Assembly: GCF_018614075.1 (NCBI RefSeq)
Contig: NZ_JAGGOZ010000044.1
Coordinates: 1-45,195 of the forward strand
Source: Streptomyces sp. ISL-94
Lineage (GTDB): Bacteria > Actinomycetota > Actinomycetes > Streptomycetales > Streptomycetaceae
Direction: 5' to 3'
DNA length: 45,195 nucleotides
A program made the position numbers and the translations under genes. Within the stretch, counting starts at the first letter, position 1, and every line of letters begins with the position of its first letter. The notes beneath the pieces are model-generated. The model saw only the letters and a program-made list of their open reading frames with translations. It was not told the origin of the DNA and did no database searches. This document shows, one piece after another, positions 1-9,282 of the stretch.

Positions 1-26
1 CGTCGCGACCCGGTGAACCTTGCCGG

Positions 27-581
27 TCACAGCACTAGCAGCCGCCCGCCCGGCCCCTTGTACGGGGCATCGCACTCCGGACCGCCGCCGCGGGTGATCT
101 CCGTGCACAGGGCGGCTTCGACCTTGCCCAGGAGGCGGGCCAGTTCGGTGCGTTCGGGGGCCTCCAGGCCGTCCAGGGTCTGGAGTTCCAGCTCGCCCCA
201 CGCCCTGCGGACCTCGGCCAGGAGCCCGCAACTGCTCTCCGTCGCCTCGACCAGGGAGGCCCGCCGGTCCGAGGGGTCGGGCCGGCGCCGTACGTGGCCG
301 GAGTGCTCCAGGCGCTGGAGCATCTTGGTCACCGTGGAGGGGTCGAGGCCGAGCGCCTTGATCAGCTCGGACTGGCGCACGGCCCCGCTGTCCCAGAGGT
401 GCATCATCAGGAACTCCTGCCCCGGGTGCAGCCCCAGCTCCCGGAGGAGCCGGCCTGCCGCGATCCGGTGGAGCCGGGCGACGCGACTGATCGCATGACT
501 CACCGGCCCGTCCAGTACGGCGCTGGGCGCCGCCGCGCACTGCGGGGTGGCGCGCGGGTCCTGCACGGATTCCGCGGTCAT
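27..581 (-). CDS. MarR family transcriptional regulator
   Basis: A 184-residue winged-helix regulator. The core runs from about residue 30 to 150, with a recognition region around SELIKALGLDPSTVTKMLQRLE and the wing RRRPDPSDRRASLV, which is typical of MarR proteins. The start at 581 is supported by GGAGGAGCAC a few bases upstream. It is transcribed away from the old yellow enzyme gene at 723, and the shared 141-bp intergenic region holds two TTGGyCGrCCAA elements that fit MarR operators. By family precedent it probably represses the flavoenzyme and itself until an electrophile or phenolic ligand releases it. The ligand is not known. Confidence 0.93.
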   Translation of the reverse strand: MTAESVQDPRATPQCAAAPSAVLDGPVSHAISRVARLHRIAAGRLLRELGLHPGQEFLMMHLWDSGAVRQSELIKALGLDPSTVTKMLQRLEHSGHVRRRPDPSDRRASLVEATESSCGLLAEVRRAWGELELQTLDGLEAPERTELARLLGKVEAALCTEITRGGGPECDAPYKGPGGRLLVL

Positions 582-645
582 GGGAGTGCTCCTCCTGGTC
601 GGTCCGGCAGATCCGGTTCGGATTCTACCTGTCGCTCCATTTTAT

Positions 646-703
646 CTTGGTCGGCCAAGTAATGCGGTACGCTGCCTCTTGCAGCCAATCATTGGCCGAC
701 CAA
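646..703. promoter_or_regulatory. Paired MarR-type operator candidates
   Basis: TTGGTCGGCCAA (647-658) and TTGGCCGACCAA (692-703) are exact reverse complements and each is itself nearly palindromic; the first sits in the longer CTTGG-TCGG-CCAAG. They lie 45 bp apart between divergent marR and oxidoreductase genes. Symmetric 12-bp elements in this position are what a dimeric MarR protein would bind. That the adjacent MarR binds them is inference. Confidence 0.6.
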
Positions 704-722
704 CTATTGATGTGAGGCAGTC

Positions 723-1787
723 ATGACCAGCGCTTTTGAACCGGTTCAGCTCGCCGGAGCCACCCTCTCCAACCGGATCGCCCTGGCGCCGATGACCCGC
801 AGCCGCGCAGGTGGGGGCGGCGTCGCCACCAGCCTCGTCGCCGAGTACTACACGCAGCGCGCCTCGGCGGGCCTGATCATCAGCGAGGGGATCCAGCCCT
901 CCGTCGTCGGGCAGGGCTACCCCTTCACCCCCGGCCTGCACAACGCCGAGCAGGTCGCGGCCTGGCGCGAGGTCACCGACTCCGTACACGCGGCGGGCGG
1001 CCGGATCTTCGCCCAGCTGATGCACTCCGGCCGGATCGGCCACCCGACGCTGCTGCCCGACGGCCTCGTCCCCGTGGCCCCGTCGGCGGTGGCCGCCCGC
1101 GGGCAGCTCTTCACCGGCGACGGCATGAAGGACTTGGTGACCCCCCGCGAGCTGACCGGAGCCGAGGTGCGGGAGACGATCGCCGACTTCGCGGAGGCCG
1201 CCCGCAACGCGGTGGCAGCCGGATTCGACGGGGTGGAGCTGCACGGGGCCAACGGCTACCTGATCCACCAGTTCCTGGCCCCCGGCTCGAACCTGCGCAC
1301 CGACGAGTGGGGCGGCCCGGTGGAGAACCGGATCCGCTTCGCGGTGGAGGCGGTCAAGGCGGTGGCCGCGGCGATCGGCGCCGAGCGCACAGCACTGCGC
1401 GTCTCGCCCGGGAACCCGTACAACGACATCTCCGAGCCCGACCCGCAGCCCGTCTACGAGGCGCTGGTCAAGGAGATCGGCGGGCTCGGCCTGGCCTACC
1501 TGCACGTCCTGGAGTACGGACCCGAGGCACGGGAGACCACCCTCGCGCTGCGCAAGCAGTTCACCGGACCGCTCGTACTGAACCCGGCGACCGAAGGCCC
1601 CACCGACCACCGCGCCCTCACCCTGATCGAGGACGGCATCGCCGACCTGCTCGCCTTCGGCGCCCTCTTCCTGGCCAACCCCGACCTGCCCGAGCGCCTG
1701 CGCACCGAAGGCCCGTACAACACCCCGGACACCTCCACCTTCTTCGGGGGAGACGCCCGCGGCTACACGGACTACCCGACCCGCTAG
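723..1787 (+). CDS. Old yellow enzyme family alkene reductase
   Basis: A 354-residue FMN-dependent NAD(P)H:flavin oxidoreductase of the NemA / N-ethylmaleimide reductase type. It would reduce activated C=C bonds of enals, enones or maleimides. The TIM-barrel starts with the N-terminal strand NRIALAPMTRSRA. The substrate loop HGANGYLIHQFLAPGSN and the following RTDEWGGPVENR are the family signature, and the length is normal. The start is preceded by GTGAGGC. It diverges from a MarR gene, a common arrangement for inducible electrophile detoxification. The cytosolic role is inferred and the natural substrate is unknown. Confidence 0.93.
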   Translation: MTSAFEPVQLAGATLSNRIALAPMTRSRAGGGGVATSLVAEYYTQRASAGLIISEGIQPSVVGQGYPFTPGLHNAEQVAAWREVTDSVHAAGGRIFAQLMHSGRIGHPTLLPDGLVPVAPSAVAARGQLFTGDGMKDLVTPRELTGAEVRETIADFAEAARNAVAAGFDGVELHGANGYLIHQFLAPGSNLRTDEWGGPVENRIRFAVEAVKAVAAAIGAERTALRVSPGNPYNDISEPDPQPVYEALVKEIGGLGLAYLHVLEYGPEARETTLALRKQFTGPLVLNPATEGPTDHRALTLIEDGIADLLAFGALFLANPDLPERLRTEGPYNTPDTSTFFGGDARGYTDYPTR

Positions 1788-1828
1788 GGTGCCGGCGGGG
1801 ATCCTCCACAGACCCCCCACGGCACCCT
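1786..1828 (+). terminator. Stem-loop after the alkene reductase
   Basis: AGGGTGCCG (1786-1794) pairs perfectly with CGGCACCCT (1820-1828) across a 25-base loop and begins at the stop codon of the reductase. It lacks a T-tract, as is common for actinobacterial terminators. Confidence 0.5.
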
Positions 1829-1966
1829 CCCGTGGGCGCAGGAATGCCATGTCCGCTGCCGCCGTTCCCCGTTCGGCGGCTACGCCTCCAACTACCGGGT
1901 CCGGCGGTGGGAAGACGGACGCGGTCGGCAACAAACGCCGGCGGTCGGCGCGTCCGGCCGGGGCCT

Positions 1967-1999
1967 CTCCGACAGGGCCGACCCACCACCCTGTCGGAG
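1967..1999 (-). terminator. Stem-loop after the Rpf-like gene
   Basis: CTCCGACAGGG (1967-1977) and CCCTGTCGGAG (1989-1999) form a perfect 11-bp stem with an 11-base loop, 8 bases beyond the stop of the minus-strand Rpf-like gene. It may serve both convergent genes. Confidence 0.6.
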
Positions 2000-2007
2000 T
2001 GGTCCTG

Positions 2008-2764
<757 letters not shown>

Positions 2765-4237
2765 ATGGACCATTCGCACGCGCCCGTACTCGATGCGCTG
2801 GAGGAGTTCCGGCGCCGGGGCGACATCGCCTACGGCCCGCCCGGCCACAAGCAGGGTCGCGGGGTCGACCCCCGGGTGGCCGACGTCGTCGGCCTCGATG
2901 TCTTCAGGTCGGACGTCCTGACGCTCAACGGACTGGACGACCGTCGTCAGTCCCAGGGCGTGCTGACCCAGGCCCAGGAGCTGATGGCCGACGCGGTCGG
3001 CGCGGACCAGGCGTTCTTCTCGACCTGCGGAAGCTCCCTGTCGGTGAGGACCGCGATGCTGGCCGTGGCCGGGCCCGGCGAGAAGCTGCTGCTGTCACGC
3101 AACGCGCACAAGTCGGTGATCGCGGCGGTGGTGGTGAACGGCGTGGAGCCGATCTGGGTCCACCCGAAGTTCGACTCCGAACGGCACATGGCGCACCCGC
3201 CGGAGCCCGACGACGTACGCCGGCGGCTGGAGGAGCACCCCGATGCCAAGGGGATGCTGCTGATCACCCCGACCGAGGGGGGCACGTGCGCCGACATCCG
3301 GGGGGTGGCCGATGTCTGCCATGCCTTCGACGTGCCGCTGATCGTCGACGAGGCGTGGGGGGCCCATCTGCCCTTCCACCCGGATCTGCCGGCCTGGGGC
3401 ATCGATGCGGACGCGGACCTCGTGGTCACCAGCGTGCACAAGATGGGTGGCGCCATCGAGCAGAGTTCGGTCTTCCACCTGCGGCACGACAGGGTTTCGC
3501 CGGACGTCCTCAAGCAGCGTGAGGACCTGCTGGGGACGACCAGCGCCTCGAGTCTCGTGTACGCGACGCTCGACGGCTGGCGGCGGCAGATGGTCGAGCA
3601 CGGCCGGGAGCTGCTGGACGGCGCGCTGCGGCGGGCCTCCCGGGTGCGTGAGGCCGTCGAGGGCATGTCCGGCCTGAGGCTGATGGACCGCGAGGTCGTC
3701 GAGGCCGGCCTCGCCGCCGATCTGGACCCGCTCAAGATCGTGATCGACGTACGGGAGCTGGGGATCAGCGGCATGCAGGCGGCGGAGTGGCTGCGGGCCG
3801 AGTGCCACGTGGACATGGGAGGGTCCGACACCTGCCGGATCAGTGCGTCGATCACCCACGCGGATGACGACGAGACGGAGAAGGTCCTGGTCGATGCCCT
3901 GCGCACGCTCGTGGACCGGGCCGACTCGATCGAACGGCAGCCCGCGGTGCACCTGCCCGCGCCGCCGGCGCTGGAACTGGAGCAGGCACGCCTGCCGCGC
4001 GACGCCTTCTTCGGCGCAGCGGAGCAGGTACCGGCGAAGGACGCGGTCGGCCGGATCGCCGCCGAGACCATCAGCCCGTACCCGCCCGGCGTGCCGGTGG
4101 TGGCACCGGGCGAGGTGATCACCTCCGAGGTGGTGGACTACCTGCGCAGCGGTGCCGACCACGGAATGCTCATCCCGGACGCGGCCGATCCGTCCGTGAA
4201 GACGTTCCGGGTGGTGGCACGCGGCGGGACCCGATGA
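2765..4237 (+). CDS. Orn/Lys/Arg decarboxylase-type PLP enzyme
   Basis: A 490-residue fold-type I PLP enzyme of the Orn/Lys/Arg decarboxylase major-domain family (the short form, like the lysine/arginine decarboxylases of Gram-positives). The N-terminal part has GDIAYGPPGHKQG. The cofactor region has HKSVIAAVVVNG, VDEAWGAHLPFHP (PLP-contacting Asp) and TSVHKMGG with the Schiff-base lysine. A C-terminal domain of about 120 residues ends in PYPPGVPVVAPGE, the family signature. The start at 2765 follows TTGGAGGATCC. It would make a diamine or agmatine from a basic amino acid; the substrate cannot be fixed from sequence. It is monocistronic, converging on the GT9 gene with a 15-bp gap. Confidence 0.88.
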   Translation: MDHSHAPVLDALEEFRRRGDIAYGPPGHKQGRGVDPRVADVVGLDVFRSDVLTLNGLDDRRQSQGVLTQAQELMADAVGADQAFFSTCGSSLSVRTAMLAVAGPGEKLLLSRNAHKSVIAAVVVNGVEPIWVHPKFDSERHMAHPPEPDDVRRRLEEHPDAKGMLLITPTEGGTCADIRGVADVCHAFDVPLIVDEAWGAHLPFHPDLPAWGIDADADLVVTSVHKMGGAIEQSSVFHLRHDRVSPDVLKQREDLLGTTSASSLVYATLDGWRRQMVEHGRELLDGALRRASRVREAVEGMSGLRLMDREVVEAGLAADLDPLKIVIDVRELGISGMQAAEWLRAECHVDMGGSDTCRISASITHADDDETEKVLVDALRTLVDRADSIERQPAVHLPAPPALELEQARLPRDAFFGAAEQVPAKDAVGRIAAETISPYPPGVPVVAPGEVITSEVVDYLRSGADHGMLIPDAADPSVKTFRVVARGGTR

Positions 4238-4252
4238 GGTCGGACAGGCCGG

Positions 4253-5284
4253 TCAGCCGCGTGCGGGAGCTGCGTACGGATCGCGGCTGAGCACCGCCTC
4301 CACCGCCTCCAGCACCTCGTGGACGGTGATCCGCAGGAGCCGGGCGTCGGGCAGCGGCCCGTGGGCGTCGCCGGGGCGGAAGGGGTCCTCGCCGGCTCGC
4401 GGCCGCCACAGCACCCGGTGCCACGGGTCCGGCGGCGGCCCCCACAAGCGCGGCGCCACGGGGCCGAACAGCACGACGGACGGGGTACCGAGAGCCGTGG
4501 CGAGGTGGGCCAGCCCGGTGTCTCCGACCACGACGCAGCGTGCGTCGGCCACCAGGGCACAGAGCTGCGGGAACGGTACGTCGTCCGCGCCGCCCAGCAC
4601 CGCTTCCGGCGACAGCCCGGCTTCGGCGGCCACCCGGCGGCCCAGCCGTTCCTCCCCTGCCCCCGCCGTGACGACGACCCGGTGCCCCGCGCGGTCCAGG
4701 GCCCGCGCCACGGCCGCGAACCGTTCCGCCGGCCAGCGGCGGGCGCCCGAGTCGGCGCCGGGGTGGACGACGACGGCGCCGGGTGCGGGAGACGGGCAGG
4801 CAGGGCGCGGGATACGGAGATCGGCGGGGTCGGCCTCGATCCCGTACCAGCGCAGCAGCCGGCACCAGCGGTCGCGCTCGTGCTCGTCCGCGTGCCATTC
4901 GGGCCCGGCGATGTCAGGCGTGCCGGTGTGCCGGAAGGCCAGGAGCCGGCCGGGCCGCAGACGCTGGAGGAGCAGATGGCTCGGTGGCCCGTTGCCGTGC
5001 AGGTCCACGGCCACTTCCGGAGCCGGGCCCGCCCAGCCGAGCCCGGAGGGCACGGCGCGGCCGGGTGCGCCGGCGGGCAGGAGCCGGTCGACCAGGCCCG
5101 TCGCCTTGACTGCGGCGGACAAGCGGCCGGGAGCGGCCAGCACGATGTCGCTGTCCGGCATGCTCCGGCGCAGCGCGCGCAGGCACGGCACCACCGTCAG
5201 CAGATCGCCGAGCCCCAGAGCCCGCAGAACCAGCACCTGGGGCCGGGCGCGGGGCTCGCCGGCCGCCTGGGTCGCCCCGCTCAC
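4253..5284 (-). CDS. Glycosyltransferase family 9 (heptosyltransferase-like)
   Basis: A 343-residue GT9 protein. The N-terminal Rossmann domain has VLVLRALGLGDLLTVVPCLRALRR. The C-terminal donor domain has VVVHPGADSGARRWPAERF and VVVGDTGLAHLATALGTPSVVLFGP, the region that binds ADP-heptose in WaaC/WaaF proteins. The GTG at 5284 overlaps the TGA of the upstream dehydrogenase in a GTGA junction, which decides the start and implies translational coupling. The transferase may use the ADP-heptose made by the cluster at 7.9-17.8 kb, in which a second GT9 is encoded. The acceptor is unknown. Confidence 0.87.
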   Translation of the reverse strand: MSGATQAAGEPRARPQVLVLRALGLGDLLTVVPCLRALRRSMPDSDIVLAAPGRLSAAVKATGLVDRLLPAGAPGRAVPSGLGWAGPAPEVAVDLHGNGPPSHLLLQRLRPGRLLAFRHTGTPDIAGPEWHADEHERDRWCRLLRWYGIEADPADLRIPRPACPSPAPGAVVVHPGADSGARRWPAERFAAVARALDRAGHRVVVTAGAGEERLGRRVAAEAGLSPEAVLGGADDVPFPQLCALVADARCVVVGDTGLAHLATALGTPSVVLFGPVAPRLWGPPPDPWHRVLWRPRAGEDPFRPGDAHGPLPDARLLRITVHEVLEAVEAVLSRDPYAAPARG

Positions 5285-6027
5285 GGCCAGGACGGTTCTC
5301 GGCGGGGTACGACCACCAGTTCCCCGATGGCGCTTCCGCTGGGGACGGACAGGGCGTACACGACGGTGTCGGCGACGATCTCCGGGCTCTGGAGCATCGA
5401 GACATCGGCGTCCGGGAACCGCTCCAGGATGAAGGCGGTTTCCATGCCGCCGGCGATGATCCCCGTCACTCCGATGCCCTCGCAGTCGCGCTGGGCCTCC
5501 TTGAAGAGGGTGTGGGTGAAGGCGCGCAGTCCCGACTTGCTCGCCGCGTAGGGGCCGGCCTCCGTCCAGGTCCGGTTCGCCGCGGTCGAGAGGATGTTCA
5601 CGATGTGCCCGCCGCCTTGGGCCACCATGCGGCGGTATGCCTCGAGGCACAGGTACATCGGGCCGAGCAGGTTGGTGTTCACCACCCGGGCGACCTCGTC
5701 CGCGGTGAGGTGCTCGGCCGACTTCGAGACGTCCACGGCGGCGTTGTTGACGAGGATGTCCACCCGCTGACCGGCCTCGTCGACGTCACGGAAGACGTCG
5801 GCGACCGCGCCCGGGTCACAGACGTCCAGGCCCACGGCACGGGCGCGCAAGCCCTGGGCCATGAGGTCCTCGCACAGTTCCTTGGCCAGGTCCTGCCGTA
5901 CGTCCGCCACGAGGACCGAGGCTCCGGCAGCGGCCAGTCGGCGGGAGATGGCGGCCCCCAGTCCGCGGGCGCCGCCGGTCACCAACGCCTGTTTGCCCTG
6001 CAGGTCCACGTACGTCGCGTTGCTCAT
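5281..6027 (-). CDS. Short-chain dehydrogenase/reductase
   Basis: A 248-residue classical SDR. The cofactor motif is TGGARGLGAAI, the structural NNAAVD motif follows, and the catalytic set is S (ILSTAANR) with YAASKSG. The start at 6027 is preceded by AAGGCGG. It heads a two-gene operon with the overlapping GT9, which suggests oxidation or reduction of a sugar or glycoside rather than general metabolism. The gene upstream on the other strand is an MFS exporter. The substrate is unknown. Confidence 0.88.
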   Translation of the reverse strand: MSNATYVDLQGKQALVTGGARGLGAAISRRLAAAGASVLVADVRQDLAKELCEDLMAQGLRARAVGLDVCDPGAVADVFRDVDEAGQRVDILVNNAAVDVSKSAEHLTADEVARVVNTNLLGPMYLCLEAYRRMVAQGGGHIVNILSTAANRTWTEAGPYAASKSGLRAFTHTLFKEAQRDCEGIGVTGIIAGGMETAFILERFPDADVSMLQSPEIVADTVVYALSVPSGSAIGELVVVPRREPSWP

Positions 6028-6479
6028 CCGCCTTGCCTTCCGTCGTCGGCTGCCGGCCTGCCCGCAACGCGTGTGTCCGCGCCGTGCGGCCGCTCTGGTC
6101 TCCACTGTCACCAGCACGGCCGCCTCCGGCACGCCGGGTTAGGCCGCAGGGCGGCACGGCGTCCGGCCCGCGGCCCGCCGGGAGCGGCCGGCCGCCCGTC
6201 GCCGCGGCGTGTGAGCAAGCACACGGGCACCCCCGCATCCCTGGTGGCCCAAGGGCACGGCCCATGGGACGGGGGTGGGGCCCGGCCGGTCCGGGACGCA
6301 GGTCACAGCGTGGCCGGGAGAGCGTCTGCCACGATGGCCGGCGGGTTCGTTCCTCCCCCTCCTCCCCCACCTGTCGAGCGCCGGTGTGCGTGTCGACGGT
6401 GCGGAGCGCCCGTTCCCCGCCTCCCTTTGCCGTCCTCCGCGCTTCGCGCTCCGTCCCCGGTGCCTCTGTGTCTGTGTCT
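6028..6479. other. Divergent intergenic region, SDR / MFS
   Basis: About 450 bp between divergent genes. Part may belong to the MFS reading frame, because its start is uncertain. No recognisable RNA, repeat or small gene was seen. Confidence 0.4.
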
Positions 6480-7829
6480 GTGCCTTCTTCCGCCCTGTCC
6501 TCGACCTCTGCCCCCGCCACTGCCGACCGCTCGCCGTGGCGGTCCCTGCGCTACCGCAGCATGCGCTGGTGGGCCGTCGCCAACTTCGTGTCCAACGCCG
6601 GTACGTGGATGCAGCTGACGGTGCAGAACCTGCTCGTGCTCCAGATCACCGGATCGGCCGCCGCGACGGGGCTGTCCGTGTCCATCCAGGTGGCGCCCGG
6701 TCTGCTGCTCGGCCTGGCCGGCGGTGCGGCCGTCGACCGCTGGCCCCGCAAGCTGACGGCCGCCGTGGGCCAGGCCCTGCTCGGCGTGGTGGCCCTCGTG
6801 ACGGCGGTCCTCGTGGTCACCGGCCGCCTCGACCTCCCCGTGCTGCTCGCGCTGTCCGCCGTCACCGGCCTGATCGCCACCGTCGACGGCCCGGCCTGCG
6901 CGCTGCTCGGCAACGACCTCGTCCGTCCGCAGGACGTGCCCTCCGCCATCGGCGTGGGCTCGCTCGTGCACAGCGCGGGGCGGCTCGCGGGCGCGGCGCT
7001 CGCCGGGGTGGCCGTCGCCGTCATGGGCACGGCGGCGGCATACGCGGCGAACGGCTTGTCGTTCCTGTTCGTGGCCTGCGTGATCCCCTTCCTCAAGGCG
7101 GCGCGTCCCGCAGCACCGCGTGCTCAGGCAGTCACGGCGCCCGAAGCCGGCCCGGCGTCCGGGTCGGTCGTGGAGCAGAAGACGAGCGCCCGGGAGGGAC
7201 TCGCCTTCTTCATGCGCCGGCCCCGGCTGGTGGCTCTCGCCGCATTGAACGGGATCAGCGCGATGTTCGGCCGCAATTACTCGCTCACCCTGGTGGTCCT
7301 GGTCACCGGACCCCTCGCGGGCGACGCGGCCTCCTTCAGCAAGGTTTCCACGGTCCTGGCCGTCGGCGGGATCATCGGCGCCGTCCTGGGCGCGCGGCTG
7401 CACAGGCCCAGCGTCCGCTTGGTGGGGGTGCTGACCTTCGCCGGGGCGCTGCTCCAGGTGCTGGCCGGCCTGTCCCCGTCGCTCGCGTTGCTCCTGGTCC
7501 TGGTCCTGCCGATGGCCGTGGCGGAATCCGTCGGGGACACCGCGCAGTCCACGGTGCTCCAGACGGACCCGCCGGCCCGGATGCGGGGCCGTGTCCTCGG
7601 TGCCTGGTCCAGCATCCGCACCGTGTGGGGTCTCACGGCGCCGCCGATGCTGGGGCTGTTGATGGAGTTCGCCGGCGTCCGCGCCACGCTCGTGGCCGGG
7701 GGCTTCGTCATCGCGGGGGCGGTGGCGGCGGGCTACCTGCTGCGTGGCCGCAAGCCCCGCCCGGTGGCGTCCGCCCGGGTGCCCGAGGCGGCCCTGCCCG
7801 CCCGTACCAGCCTGGGCACCGCGGCCTGA
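6480..7829 (+). CDS. MFS transporter
   Basis: About 449 residues with some 11-12 hydrophobic segments, an Ala/Ser-rich N-terminus and no cytoplasmic domain. The pattern (RYRSMRWWAVANFVSNAGTW at the first helix, GLAGGAAVDRWPRK after helix 2, MAVAESVGDTAQSTVLQTDPPARMRGRVLG in the second half) is that of the EntS/MFS_3 exporter group. The start is uncertain: GTG codons at 6384, 6468, 6474 and 6480 are all in frame and none has a good ribosome site; 6480 gives the most normal N-terminus. Export of a small molecule or glycoside is likely. It diverges from the SDR-GT9 pair. Confidence 0.85.
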   Translation: MPSSALSSTSAPATADRSPWRSLRYRSMRWWAVANFVSNAGTWMQLTVQNLLVLQITGSAAATGLSVSIQVAPGLLLGLAGGAAVDRWPRKLTAAVGQALLGVVALVTAVLVVTGRLDLPVLLALSAVTGLIATVDGPACALLGNDLVRPQDVPSAIGVGSLVHSAGRLAGAALAGVAVAVMGTAAAYAANGLSFLFVACVIPFLKAARPAAPRAQAVTAPEAGPASGSVVEQKTSAREGLAFFMRRPRLVALAALNGISAMFGRNYSLTLVVLVTGPLAGDAASFSKVSTVLAVGGIIGAVLGARLHRPSVRLVGVLTFAGALLQVLAGLSPSLALLLVLVLPMAVAESVGDTAQSTVLQTDPPARMRGRVLGAWSSIRTVWGLTAPPMLGLLMEFAGVRATLVAGGFVIAGAVAAGYLLRGRKPRPVASARVPEAALPARTSLGTAA

Positions 7830-7838
7830 GCCCTCCCG

Positions 7839-7873
7839 CCCGGCTCCCTGGCCCGACGGGTCAGGGAGCCGGG
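7839..7873. terminator. Bidirectional stem-loop between MFS and hldE
   Basis: CCCGGCTCCCTG (7839-7850) and CAGGGAGCCGGG (7862-7873) make a perfect 12-bp stem with an 11-base loop. The right arm overlaps the hldE stop codon. It sits between convergent genes and should stop transcription from both sides. Confidence 0.75.
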
Positions 7874-9282
7874 TCCGGGGCGGGCTTGCGGGCCGGCTTC
7901 GGGCTCGACGCGGCGCGTGCCGCGCGGTCGGCGAGGCTGGTGGTGGAGCGGCCGTCCAGGTACGGCAGGACGACGGTCTGGCCGCCCCAGCCGCGCAGCG
8001 CCTCCGCCTCCGGCAGGGCGTCGGCCGAGTAGTCGCCGCCCTTGACCCAGACGTCCGGGCGCAGTGCGTGCAGCAGGGTCTGCGGCGTGTCCTCCTCGAA
8101 GGCGACCACGGCATCGACGCTGCCGAGGGCCGCCAGAACCCTCATGCGGTCCTCCAGCGGGGTGAGCGGGCGGCCCGGCCCCTTCAGGCGGCGCAGCGAG
8201 GCGTCCGTGTTCACGCAGACGATCAGGCAGTCGCCGATGCGCCGTGCGCTGTCGAGCAGGCCCACGTGCCCGGCGTGCAGCAGGTCGAAGCAGCCGCCGG
8301 TCGCCACCACGGTGCCTCCGCGCGCGCGTACGCTCTCCGCCAGCGCGAAGGCGTCGCCCGTCGGCGGCAGCGCCGGGCCGCCCTCTCGGTGGGCACGCCA
8401 CAGGCCGGGGTCGCAGGCCCCGCCCGCCACGACGAAGGCGGCCGCCCCGGCCACCGCCCGCTGCACCGCCTCCTCCGGCAGTGCCCCCTCCGCCAGTGCG
8501 ACGGCCGCGAGGGCGGCGAAGCAGTCGCCGGCGCCGCACGGATCGCCCACGGCCGCATAGGGAGCCGGTACGAGCATCGGCGCAGCCGATCTGGGCCGAG
8601 TCAGCAGCGCACCGCGATCGCCGAGTGTCACGGCGACCGAGACGGCGTTCCAGCGCTCCGCCAGGTCGGCGCCCCGCCGGGCGTGCGCCCCCAGCGAGTG
8701 CCCGTCGCCCGGGCACAGGGCGGCCGCCTCGGCTGCGCTCGGGGTCACCAGGCGGGCTCCCGGTACGGGTGGCCCGCCACGCGGGTGCGGGTCCCACACC
8801 AGCGGAACCCGGTGGGCGGCTTCGGCCAGCAAGGCCCGGACGGCATCGGCCACGCCCCTGCCGTAGTCCGCGACGAGGATCGCGGCCGCCTCCCGCAGGG
8901 TGTCCCGGACGGCAGCGGGGGCCGGGCCGACCTCGCCGCCGCCCCGGTCGATGCGGATCAGGGGACGGCCCGCGGCCATCACCCGCGTCTTCACCGGCAG
9001 GCTGCCGTCCAGCGGGAGCTCCACCAGCCGTACCCGCCCGCGCAGCGCCTCGCGCACACGTTCGCTGGCCCGGTCCTCGCCGAGCGCGGTGACCAGGACG
9101 ACGTCGCGGCCCGCCCGGGCGGCCAGGACCGCGGCCAGTCCGGCTCCCCCGGGGCGCGAGAGGTCGGCGGTGACGTCGACGACGGGCACCGGCGCGTCGG
9201 GGGCGAGCCGGTCCACGGAACCCTGGACATCCCGGTCGAGGAGGACGTCGCCGACGACGACCAGGGGCCGGGCGGCGTTCAC
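7861..9282 (-). CDS. hldE: Bifunctional heptose-7-P kinase / heptose-1-P adenylyltransferase
   Basis: A 473-residue HldE (RfaE) fusion. Residues about 1-310 are a PfkB-type kinase (GDVLLDRDVQGSVDRLAPDA at the N-terminus, and AVGDPCGAGDCFAALAA with the catalytic Asp). Residues about 330-460 are a nucleotidyltransferase with VATGGCFDLLHAGHVGLL (HxGH motif) and WVKGGDYSADALPEAE. It phosphorylates D-glycero-D-manno-heptose 7-phosphate at C1 and later adenylylates the 1-phosphate to ADP-heptose. The GTG at 9282 overlaps the stop of gmhA (GTGA) and has CAGGAGGAC upstream. It is the last gene of the heptose operon. The E. coli enzyme has the same domain order and similar length. Confidence 0.92.
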   Translation of the reverse strand: MNAARPLVVVGDVLLDRDVQGSVDRLAPDAPVPVVDVTADLSRPGGAGLAAVLAARAGRDVVLVTALGEDRASERVREALRGRVRLVELPLDGSLPVKTRVMAAGRPLIRIDRGGGEVGPAPAAVRDTLREAAAILVADYGRGVADAVRALLAEAAHRVPLVWDPHPRGGPPVPGARLVTPSAAEAAALCPGDGHSLGAHARRGADLAERWNAVSVAVTLGDRGALLTRPRSAAPMLVPAPYAAVGDPCGAGDCFAALAAVALAEGALPEEAVQRAVAGAAAFVVAGGACDPGLWRAHREGGPALPPTGDAFALAESVRARGGTVVATGGCFDLLHAGHVGLLDSARRIGDCLIVCVNTDASLRRLKGPGRPLTPLEDRMRVLAALGSVDAVVAFEEDTPQTLLHALRPDVWVKGGDYSADALPEAEALRGWGGQTVVLPYLDGRSTTSLADRAARAASSPKPARKPAPDPAP

